From assembly GCA_964229545.1 (NCBI GenBank), contig CAXRDP010000074.1, positions 1 to 5,702 on the forward strand: 5,702 nucleotides of DNA, written 5' to 3'. Made by a program: the position numbers and the translations under genes. The notes under the pieces were generated by a model that had not been told where the DNA came from, ran no database searches, and saw nothing but the letters and a program-made list of their open reading frames with translations. This stretch comes from UBA724 sp964229545 (GTDB lineage Bacteria; Bacteroidota; Bacteroidia; Flavobacteriales; Flavobacteriaceae). Positions within the stretch are counted from its first letter, which is position 1, and each line of letters opens with the position of its first letter. This document shows, in pieces, positions 1 to 5,159 of this stretch.

Positions 1-409
1 TGGCAATGACTTTGGGAAAAACCAAATAATTAATCGAGTTGATGCCCATCACTTCAAGTGCATCGATCTGCTCAGTGACACGCATGGTTCCTATGCTGGA
101 GGTGATAAAAGAACCCACTTTTCCTGCCAAGATAATCGACATAAAAGTGGGAGCAAACTCCAAAATGACCGACTGACGCGTGGCAAAGCCCACCAGATTT
201 TTTGGAATCAGGGGGTTTTCGATATTAAGCGCTGTCTGTATGGACACCACTCCACCTACGAAAAAGGATAAAAAACCCACAATGCCCAACGAGCCTATGA
301 TCAGGTCTTGGGTGTCTTTGAGTATCAGTCTGCGCATGATTTTCCCTTTGGTAGGCTTGACAAAAATCATGCGAATCATCAGGAAATATTGACCAATGTG
401 TTTGAGCAT
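1..409 (-). CDS. mlaE: MlaE-family ABC transporter permease (N-terminal part, cut by window edge)
   Basis: This is the membrane permease of an Mla-type ABC importer or exporter, which moves phospholipids (or related lipids) between the inner membrane and the envelope with an MlaF ATPase and an MlaD (MCE) partner. The 136 readable residues start at the ATG at 407-409 (MLKHIGQYFLMIRMIF), preceded by a modest AGGGTGA. A basic stretch (residues 18-31) leads into a hydrophobic segment at about 37-58. Then come the family-typical FAPTF region (85-89), the glycine-rich ILAGKVGS (93-100) and the conserved MRVTEQIDALEVMGI (109-123). Family members are about 245-260 residues, so roughly half is present; the rest, and any MlaF/MlaD partners, would lie to the left. 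The family call is firm. Orthology to E. coli mlaE is inferred, since Bacteroidota carry divergent relatives. No clear promoter is visible directly upstream; one near match to the -7 box (TACTTTCG at 420-427, minus strand) has no partner TTG. Confidence 0.9.
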   Translation of the reverse strand, partial: MLKHIGQYFLMIRMIFVKPTKGKIMRRLILKDTQDLIIGSLGIVGFLSFFVGGVVSIQTALNIENPLIPKNLVGFATRQSVILEFAPTFMSIILAGKVGSFITSSIGTMRVTEQIDALEVMGINSINYLVFPKVIA

Positions 410-476
410 ATTCACCCTACGAAAGTAAAAAATAATGTTTGCTTAGAGGTAGAAGGCTCAATAAAATAATCCAAGC

Positions 477-494
477 TTAGTGCGAGGAGCTTCC
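477..494 (+). repeat. Left copy of TTAGYGCGAGGARCTTCC repeat
   Basis: TTAGTGCGAGGAGCTTCC matches TTAGCGCGAGGAACTTCC at 905-922 in 16 of 18 positions, in direct orientation. At this left copy the mirror half is degraded (GACGTACCAA follows instead of the CTCGTGCTAA pattern), so it is a half-site of the intact palindrome at 905-931. The two copies bracket most of the repeat field. Confidence 0.65.
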
Positions 495-518
495 GACGTA
501 CCAAACAGGTGTCTGGAT

Positions 519-538
519 GTCATGCCCGCCAGAATGAC
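519..538. repeat. Reduced palindromic unit with GTCAT / ATGAC ends
   Basis: The 20-bp element starts GTCAT (519-523) and ends ATGAC (534-538), with GCCCGCCAGA between. The full units at 663-731 and 751-817 have the same kind of ends (TGTCATGC at the left, TGACA at the right). It looks like a relic in which a head and a tail were joined by internal deletion. That history is inference; the terminal inverted repeat is seen directly. Confidence 0.5.
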
Positions 539-541
539 TTG

Positions 542-583
542 TCGGGCTGGCCCGCCTGTACTGAACAATACGTTCGGGCTGGC
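542..583 (+). repeat. Pair of 10-bp direct repeats TCGGGCTGGC, 32 bp apart
   Basis: TCGGGCTGGC occurs at 542-551 and again at 574-583. The first copy is preceded by ACTTG (537-541), and the resulting ACTTGTCGGGCT resembles ACTTGTCAGGTT at 839-850. The octamer TACGTTCG at 569-576 also recurs at 827-834. The segment therefore looks like a diverged relative of the element near 839-890. No function can be read from it. Confidence 0.5.
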
Positions 584-602
584 CGTACAACAATATGGCA
601 TT

Positions 603-643
603 TATCATGCCTTTAGGGGTCTCCCGCCTCCACGGGAGTGACA
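603..643 (+). repeat. Partial double-hairpin unit (intact tail hairpin, eroded head)
   Basis: The right part is a perfect 6-bp hairpin, CTCCCG (621-626) with CGGGAG (633-638) and a 6-nt loop, followed directly by TGACA (639-643). This is the same tail as in the two full units. The left end TATCATGCC (603-611) resembles the TGTCATGC head, but only a very short CC/GG stem follows, so the head hairpin is mostly lost. The 19-bp spacer to the next unit (644-662) has the same length as the next spacer (732-750). Confidence 0.6.
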
Positions 644-662
644 GTTTGATATAGAGTTCCAA

Positions 663-731
663 TGTCATGCCGCACCATGATGCGGCATCCACCAAGGTTT
701 TTAAGAGACACCCAATTCCATGGGTGTGACA
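663..731 (+). repeat. Complete double-hairpin palindromic unit, copy 1
   Basis: The element begins TGTCA and ends TGACA, a 5-bp outer inverted repeat. The head hairpin has a perfect 8-bp stem, ATGCCGCA (667-674) with TGCGGCAT (681-688), and a 6-nt loop. A 19-nt linker follows. The tail hairpin has a perfect 7-bp stem, ACACCCA (708-714) with TGGGTGT (721-727), again with a 6-nt loop, and runs into TGACA (727-731). Architecture and ends match the copy at 751-817, while the stem sequences differ. It resembles small mobile palindromic elements of bacterial intergenic regions; no specific named family is claimed. Confidence 0.75.
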
Positions 732-750
732 GGTAGTATAGGCGTCTTAC

Positions 751-817
751 TGTCATGCTGTGCCCCGACACAGCATCTACAAGTGTGTGGAAGACTCCGG
801 TTTTCACCGGAGTGACA
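751..817 (+). repeat. Complete double-hairpin palindromic unit, copy 2
   Basis: It has the same plan as the copy at 663-731: TGTCA (751-755) at the left and TGACA (813-817) at the right. The head stem is ATGCTGTG (755-762) with CACAGCAT (769-776), 8 bp with a 6-nt loop. A 17-nt linker follows. The tail stem is ACTCCGG (794-800) with CCGGAGT (807-813), 7 bp with a 6-nt loop. The bases in both stems differ from copy 1, yet each stem is fully paired, so changes on one arm are matched on the other. Confidence 0.75.
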
Positions 818-838
818 TGTTGTTTGTACGTTCGTTAT

Positions 839-890
839 ACTTGTCAGGTTAAGCCTGCCCGTACCGTTCAGGTGGCCGCAGTCGAAACCT
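839..890. repeat. Intergenic element with imperfect palindromes (TTGTCAGGTT ... GCAGTCGAAACC)
   Basis: The segment opens with ACTTGTCAGGTT (839-850) and closes with GCAGTCGAAACC (878-889). CAGGTTAAGCCTG (845-857) is itself a short palindrome, and the CCTG at 854-857 can also pair with CAGG at 869-872. From memory, sequences of the type TGTCAGGTTGAGC...CAGTCGAAACC are frequent between genes in flavobacteria. That recollection supports a dispersed repeat but was not checked by search. The relationship to 537-583 is suggested by the shared ACTTGTC(A/G)GG and TACGTTCG words. Confidence 0.5.
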
Positions 891-904
891 AATCTGTTAT
901 CACG

Positions 905-931
905 TTAGCGCGAGGAACTTCCTCGTGCTAA
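905..931. repeat. 27-bp near-perfect palindrome (hairpin)
   Basis: The arms TTAGCGCGAGGAA (905-917) and TTCCTCGTGCTAA (919-931) are complementary around the central C918, apart from one G/T position (910/926) that would still wobble-pair in RNA on one strand. In RNA this is an 11-bp stem with a 5-nt loop. The left half repeats at 477-494. On the minus strand it lies about 60 nt past the stop codon of the KAS III gene. No T-run follows in that direction, so it is not a standard intrinsic terminator, though it could protect a 3' end or act as a repeat element. Confidence 0.75.
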
Positions 932-967
932 TCATCTACACATCAATCTCGTATGGGAGAGAGGCCG

Positions 968-985
968 TTGATATAGAGACCAATA
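968..985 (+). repeat. Second copy of TTGATATAGAG word
   Basis: TTGATATAGAG (968-978) followed by ACCAAT repeats TTGATATAGAG (646-656) followed by TTCCAAT, with a one-base gap. The first copy sits in the spacer just after the TGACA end at 643, and this copy sits 5 bp beyond the stop codon end of the KAS III gene. It suggests that the repeat mosaic reaches right up to the coding region. With 11 exact bases, chance is unlikely within a few hundred bp but not excluded. Confidence 0.4.
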
Positions 986-989
986 TTTA

Positions 990-2045
990 TTAAAGTTGGT
1001 AGGTAATCGCATTGATATTCATACCGGCGCCTACACTGGCAAAAATGACCACGTCTCCTTTTTCTAGTTTGTGTTCTGGGTACTGGTCTTTAAGCACCAT
1101 ATCGTAGAGCGTGGGCACGGTCGCAACAGAGCTGTTTCCGAGTTTTTGAATGCTCATGGGCAATATGTCTTGAGGCACGGGTTCTCTGTAGAGGCGGTAA
1201 AATCGCTTAACGATGGCTTCATCCATTTTTTCATTGGCCTGATGGATAAAGATTTTTTTGAGGTCTTGTATGGATTTTCCACTGGCATCCAAACAGGCTT
1301 TCATCGCCTGAGGCACATGGCTTAGCGCAAATTCATAGACTTTTCGGCCATGCATTTTGATAAACTGGTCGGCTTTGCCATTTTGACGATAGGATTTCCC
1401 GGCGTAGATATAATAGGTTTCGTCTTGGGTATATGTGGCTGATTCGTGCGCCAAAATACCCCCTGTATCGTCTGAATGTGCGAGGATGGTGGCACCTGCT
1501 CCGTCGGCAAAGATCATAGAATCCCTATCGTTAGAATCTACCACCCGCGAAAGGGTCTCTGCGCCTATGACCAAACAGCGTTGGGCCATACCCGATTTGA
1601 TAAAGGCCTGTGCCTGAATCATCCCCTCTACCCAGCCTGGGCAGCCAAAAATGACGTCATATGCTACACAACTTGGATTTTTTATTCCTAGGCTCTGTTT
1701 TACTCGCGCCGCCAAGGCAGGAAGCATATCGGATTGAAGTTGTCCGGAGCGCACATCCCCAAAATTGTGTCCAACAATAATATAATCTAGTGTTTCCGGG
1801 TCAATTTGAGCGTCTTCAATGGCCCTTTCGGCTGCAAAAAACGCCAAATCACTGGTCATATGATGGTCTTTGGCGTAGCGACGTTCCTCTATACCAGTGA
1901 TAGTTTTGAATTTTTCTATGATCACATCGTTTCCAACTTCAAAAGCAGATCCGTCAGCGTTGTGAAAATGGTGGTTTAAAAAATCTGCGTTGGTTGTCAC
2001 CTGTTCAGGGATATAACTTCCGGTTCCAATGATTTTTGTGCTCAT
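990..2045 (-). CDS. 3-oxoacyl-ACP synthase III family protein (FabH-like)
   Basis: Members of this thiolase-fold family condense an acyl-CoA or acyl donor with malonyl-ACP to start, or specialise, acyl-chain synthesis in the cytoplasm. The 351-residue product starts MSTKIIGTGSYIPEQV, which lines up from its first residue with E. coli FabH (MYTKIIGTGSYLPEQV). The active-site triad is complete: Cys135 in FGCPGW, His268 in HQAN, and Asn304 in LGNSSVAT. The FADGAGA loop is at 179-185. At about 35 residues longer than E. coli FabH, it carries roughly 13 extra residues between NAD (19-21) and TGIEERR (50-56), and the Trp/Arg substrate-tunnel motif DEWIVTR of FabH is not recognisable there. This suggests a different acyl substrate, so it may be a FabH paralogue rather than the housekeeping enzyme; plsX and rpmF, usual fabH neighbours, are absent here. 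An alternative start at 2126 adds 27 residues but lies upstream of a strong promoter, so 2045 is preferred. Confidence 0.9.
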   Translation of the reverse strand: MSTKIIGTGSYIPEQVTTNADFLNHHFHNADGSAFEVGNDVIIEKFKTITGIEERRYAKDHHMTSDLAFFAAERAIEDAQIDPETLDYIIVGHNFGDVRSGQLQSDMLPALAARVKQSLGIKNPSCVAYDVIFGCPGWVEGMIQAQAFIKSGMAQRCLVIGAETLSRVVDSNDRDSMIFADGAGATILAHSDDTGGILAHESATYTQDETYYIYAGKSYRQNGKADQFIKMHGRKVYEFALSHVPQAMKACLDASGKSIQDLKKIFIHQANEKMDEAIVKRFYRLYREPVPQDILPMSIQKLGNSSVATVPTLYDMVLKDQYPEHKLEKGDVVIFASVGAGMNINAITYQL

Positions 2046-2065
2046 AGGTGGTTTGTCGGTATATC

Positions 2066-2095
2066 CAAAGCTATATAGAATTCTACCATATTCAA
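2066..2095 (-). promoter_or_regulatory. Bacteroidota-type promoter of the KAS III gene
   Basis: On the minus strand a TTG (-33 element, 2093-2095) is followed after exactly 19 bp by TAGCTTTG (2066-2073), a perfect match to the Bacteroidota -7 consensus TAnnTTTG. The -7 box ends 20 nt before the ATG at 2045, giving a leader of roughly 12-16 nt. No strong Shine-Dalgarno is present (ACCACCT precedes the ATG), which is usual for this phylum. The promoter lies inside the longer open frame that begins at 2126 and therefore argues against that start. Confidence 0.7.
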
Positions 2096-2197
2096 CTTCA
2101 TGGCAAAAAATGACTACGATGCTCAACTACATGCATAGGCATTATAAAAAATAAGGATTCAGAAGAAAATAAATATAAAGTACTGTAAATGTCTATA

Positions 2198-5056
2198 TTA
2201 ACTGTCTATTTCTTCAGTTTCATAACTTGAAATAGGTGCGCAAGTGCAAATCAGGTTACGATCCCCAAAGGCTTCGTCTACACGTCGCACACTTGGCCAA
2301 AACTTATTGTTACGCACAAATTCCAACGGGTAGGCCGCCTCTGATCTGCTGTAAGGGAAAGGCCATTTGTCGGCTGATATGAGTTCAAGCGTATGTGGTG
2401 CGTTGCGCAATATGTTGTCGGTTTGTTGGGCATCACTGCCCTCTATTTCAAACCGTATGGCAATCATGGCTGCACAAAATCGGTCGAGCTCTTCTTTGTT
2501 TTCACTCTCAGTGGGTTCAATCATCATCGTACCCGGTACAGGGAAAGATACGGTGGGTGCGTGGAAGCCATAGTCCATCAGGCGTTTGGCAATATCAACC
2601 ACTTCAATTCCCTTTTCTTTAAAAGGTCTGCAGTCAATGATAAACTCATGTGCGGCCCGTCCTTTTTCTCCAGAATAGAGAATGGGATAGTGTTTTTCGA
2701 GTTTGGTTTTGATATAATTGGCGTTAAGAATGGCCAATTCAGTACCTTTTGTCAACCCTTCGGCACCGAGCATACGGATGTAGGCGTATGAAATCAAACA
2801 GACCAAGGCTGATCCCCAGGGTGCGGCCGAAATGGTATATGCATTTTCAGTGGACTGTTCCCACATAGGGTGCTTGGGTAAGAAAGGAACCAAGTGTTCG
2901 GCAACACAAATGGGCCCTACGCCCGGTCCGCCACCTCCATGGGGGATTGCAAAGGTTTTGTGCAGATTGAGGTGACACACATCCGCCCCAATAATAGCTG
3001 GATTGGTCAAGCCCACTTGGGCGTTCATATTGGCGCCATCCATATAAACTTGCCCGCCACATTGGTGAATGATGTTGGTGATTTCTTGAATTGAGGATTC
3101 AAATACGCCATGTGTGGATGGGTAGGTGACCATAAGCGCGGCCAAATGTGCTGCATGTTCGTGGGCTTTTTCTCGCAAATCATCCAGGTTGATGTTTCCG
3201 TGTTTGTCTGTGCCCACCACAACGATTTTCATCCCAGCCATCACTGCCGAGGCAGGGTTGGTGCCATGGGCTGAAGAGGGAATCAGGCAGATGTTGCGGT
3301 GGTGGTCATTGCGAGACTGGTGGTATGCCCGAATCACCATCAGCCCGGAAAATTCACCCTGCGCACCCGAGTTGGGTTGTAGTGAGGTGCCCGAGAAGCC
3401 AGTAACTTCTGTCAAATAATCTTCCAGTGCTGACAGCATTTTTTGATAGCCTGTGGCTTGGTCTTGGGGCGCAAACGGATGTATGCTGTTCCATTGGGGC
3501 GTGCTGAGTGGAAGCAATTGGGAAGCGGCATTGAGCTTCATGGTGCATGAACCCAAAGGAATCATACTGTGGTTTAGCGACAGGTCTTTTCTTTCCAACT
3601 GTTTGATGTAACGCATCAACGCAGTTTCGGATTGATATTTGTGGAAAACCTCTTGTGTCAGGTAGGGGCTATTGCGTTTTAGATTTTCGGGAATTCCAGT
3701 AGGGTTGGATGCTGAAAAATCCAAATCCCCATCAATATTCAATGCTTTTTTAAAGATTTCTACTATTTGACGTACATCATCGTCCTCGGTGGTTTCATTG
3801 AGGGATATACTCAAGTTGTTTTCGTCTATATAATTGAAATTGACACCGGTTTTTAAAGCCATTTCACGCACTTTTTCGGTTTCAACCGCTAGATTTAGCG
3901 TGTCAAAAAATGTGTTGTTTTTAACCACAATACCAAGTTGGGTAAGTGCATGGTGTAAAACCCTTGTTTTGTGATGTATTTTTTCAGCAATCTGACGAAT
4001 TCCTTTAGGGCCATGGAATACTACATACATACCCGCCATAACCGCCAGCAATACTTGCGCTGTGCAGATATTCGAGGTGGCGCGGTCGCGTTTGATGTGT
4101 TGTTCTCGGGTCTGTAGGGCCATCCGCAGCGCGTAGGCACCTGAGAGGTCTTGTGTCACTCCAATAATTCTACCGGGCACACTTCTTTTGTACTCAGTTT
4201 TGGTGGCAAAAAATCCGGCGTGGGGTCCTCCATATCCCAGTGGAATACCAAAACGTTGGGAACTGCCCACCACCACGTCGGCGCCATATGCTCCGGGTGC
4301 TTCCAACAACACCAAACTCATCAGGTCTGCCACCACTACGGTTTTAGCCCCAGCGGTCTGTGCGGTTGAAAGGATTTTATCGAGCTCACAAATCGTTCCG
4401 TACTTACCGGGATACTGTACCAAGACTCCAAAGTAAGAATCTGTATAATCTATGTTTGAGACATCTCCCAAAACCAGCTCTATTCCCAAGGGTACAGCGC
4501 GGGTTTCTAGAACAGCCCATGTTTGTGGCAATACATTTTTATCCACAAAAAAGCGATGGAGTCCCTCCTTCTTTTGAGCACTCGATCGCAACGCGTACAA
4601 CATCCCCATGGCTTCGGCAGCAGCGGTGCTTTCGTCTAGAAGCGATGCGTTTGCCAACGGCATACCGGTCAACTCACAGATCATTGTTTGAAAATTGAGC
4701 ACCGCTTCTAGGCGCCCTTGCGCAATTTCTGCCTGGTAGGGTGTATAGGCTGTGTACCAGCCTGGGTTTTCAAGTATGTTGCGCTGAATCACCGCCGGCA
4801 GATGTGCCGGATGATAGCCAAGGCCTATGTAATTCTTATAGGTTTTGTTTTCATTGCCCAAGGTTTGGATATGGTGTGCATACACCGCTTCCGACATGGG
4901 TTCTGGGAGTTGCATTTTGTTCTTGCTACGAATGTTTTCTGGGATGGTTTGTGCGCATAGATCGTGTAATGAGTCTGCTCCTATATCTTGAAGCATTTCT
5001 TTCACCTCGTCTGCTCTTGGTCCTAGATGTCTGTATGCAAAATGTTCCGTATTCAT
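2198..5056 (-). CDS. gcvP: Glycine dehydrogenase (decarboxylating), glycine cleavage P-protein
   Basis: This PLP enzyme decarboxylates glycine and passes the aminomethyl group to the lipoyl arm of GcvH, working with GcvT and Lpd to make 5,10-methylene-tetrahydrofolate in the cytoplasm. The 952 residues match the usual single-chain (homodimeric) form, E. coli GcvP having 957. The N-terminal half shows FAYRHLGPR (6-14), YIGLGYHP (76-83), NPGWYTAYTPYQAEIAQGR (97-115) and SSQRFGIPLGYGGPHAGF (265-282). The C-terminal half shows MIPLGSCTMKLNA (498-510), HPFAP (526-530), PNSGAQGE (561-568), SAHGTNPAS (595-603), YMDGANMNAQVG (671-682) and the PLP-lysine motif HLNLHKTF with Lys700, followed by PHGGGGPGVGP (705-715). 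Nothing is missing or interrupted. The start at 5056 fits the family N-terminus and has a -7 box 19 nt upstream. No gcvT or gcvH lies within the window, and the short leader leaves no room for a glycine riboswitch. The gap to the next gene start downstream is 152 bp, with no evident terminator hairpin. Confidence 0.98.
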   Translation of the reverse strand: MNTEHFAYRHLGPRADEVKEMLQDIGADSLHDLCAQTIPENIRSKNKMQLPEPMSEAVYAHHIQTLGNENKTYKNYIGLGYHPAHLPAVIQRNILENPGWYTAYTPYQAEIAQGRLEAVLNFQTMICELTGMPLANASLLDESTAAAEAMGMLYALRSSAQKKEGLHRFFVDKNVLPQTWAVLETRAVPLGIELVLGDVSNIDYTDSYFGVLVQYPGKYGTICELDKILSTAQTAGAKTVVVADLMSLVLLEAPGAYGADVVVGSSQRFGIPLGYGGPHAGFFATKTEYKRSVPGRIIGVTQDLSGAYALRMALQTREQHIKRDRATSNICTAQVLLAVMAGMYVVFHGPKGIRQIAEKIHHKTRVLHHALTQLGIVVKNNTFFDTLNLAVETEKVREMALKTGVNFNYIDENNLSISLNETTEDDDVRQIVEIFKKALNIDGDLDFSASNPTGIPENLKRNSPYLTQEVFHKYQSETALMRYIKQLERKDLSLNHSMIPLGSCTMKLNAASQLLPLSTPQWNSIHPFAPQDQATGYQKMLSALEDYLTEVTGFSGTSLQPNSGAQGEFSGLMVIRAYHQSRNDHHRNICLIPSSAHGTNPASAVMAGMKIVVVGTDKHGNINLDDLREKAHEHAAHLAALMVTYPSTHGVFESSIQEITNIIHQCGGQVYMDGANMNAQVGLTNPAIIGADVCHLNLHKTFAIPHGGGGPGVGPICVAEHLVPFLPKHPMWEQSTENAYTISAAPWGSALVCLISYAYIRMLGAEGLTKGTELAILNANYIKTKLEKHYPILYSGEKGRAAHEFIIDCRPFKEKGIEVVDIAKRLMDYGFHAPTVSFPVPGTMMIEPTESENKEELDRFCAAMIAIRFEIEGSDAQQTDNILRNAPHTLELISADKWPFPYSRSEAAYPLEFVRNNKFWPSVRRVDEAFGDRNLICTCAPISSYETEEIDS

Positions 5057-5075
5057 AGCATGAAAAGTCTACACA

Positions 5076-5083
5076 CAAATTTA
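5076..5083 (-). promoter_or_regulatory. Probable -7 promoter element of gcvP
   Basis: TAAATTTG on the minus strand is a perfect match to TAnnTTTG and ends 19 nt before the gcvP ATG. This is almost the same spacing as at the KAS III gene (20 nt). No TTG stands 17-23 bp further upstream, so the -33 half is weak or absent. A match of this kind in AT-rich DNA could be chance, but its equal placement supports it. Confidence 0.5.
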
Positions 5084-5159
5084 ACATTTTGTGGTTTGAG
5101 ACCCATTTTTTTGGTCTTATATATCAACAAAGTTTTTAACGTCACCTGTGTTATCTTTA

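Larger units (their letters stand above)
410..989. other. Gene-free intergenic stretch filled with palindromic repeats
   Basis: No credible gene lies in these 580 bp. Short open frames on the minus strand run straight through the hairpin repeats and have no recognisable protein character. Bases 410-476 are AT-rich leader sequence of the permease gene with no recognised element. From about 477 to 985 the stretch is a mosaic of short inverted and direct repeats, itemised separately. Both flanking genes point left, so on the minus strand this is the 3' flank of the KAS III gene and the 5' flank of the permease gene. Any read-through transcript would fold into a series of hairpins. No hairpin here is followed by a T-run on the minus strand, so I see no standard intrinsic terminator. 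Confidence 0.85.

Noticed and set aside
477..807. Two minus-strand open frames of 64-72 codons (477-695 and 613-807)
   Set aside because: They run through the hairpin repeats, and their protein sequence is a translation of palindromes with no family character. There is no convincing start signal.
516..820. A CRISPR array
   Set aside because: The repeats differ strongly in sequence, are double hairpins with conserved ends, and have short 19-bp spacers. No cas genes are visible.
905..931. Intrinsic terminator for the KAS III gene
   Set aside because: The palindrome is strong, but on the minus strand it is followed by CGTGATAACAG rather than a T-run. A terminator of another type remains possible.
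2393..2791. Plus-strand open frames within gcvP (for example 132 codons at 2393-2791)
   Set aside because: They are shadows on the opposite strand of a highly conserved, intact gcvP reading frame.
5057..5159. Glycine riboswitch upstream of gcvP
   Set aside because: The space before the divergent gene is only about 100 bp, the likely -7 box is 19 nt from the ATG, and no aptamer-like helices are visible.
5152..5159. TATCTTTA as a -7 box for the membrane protein gene
   Set aside because: It has one mismatch and no TTG at suitable distance, and it would place the transcript start after the GTG at 5160. It would only fit a TTG start at 5181, for which there is no further evidence.
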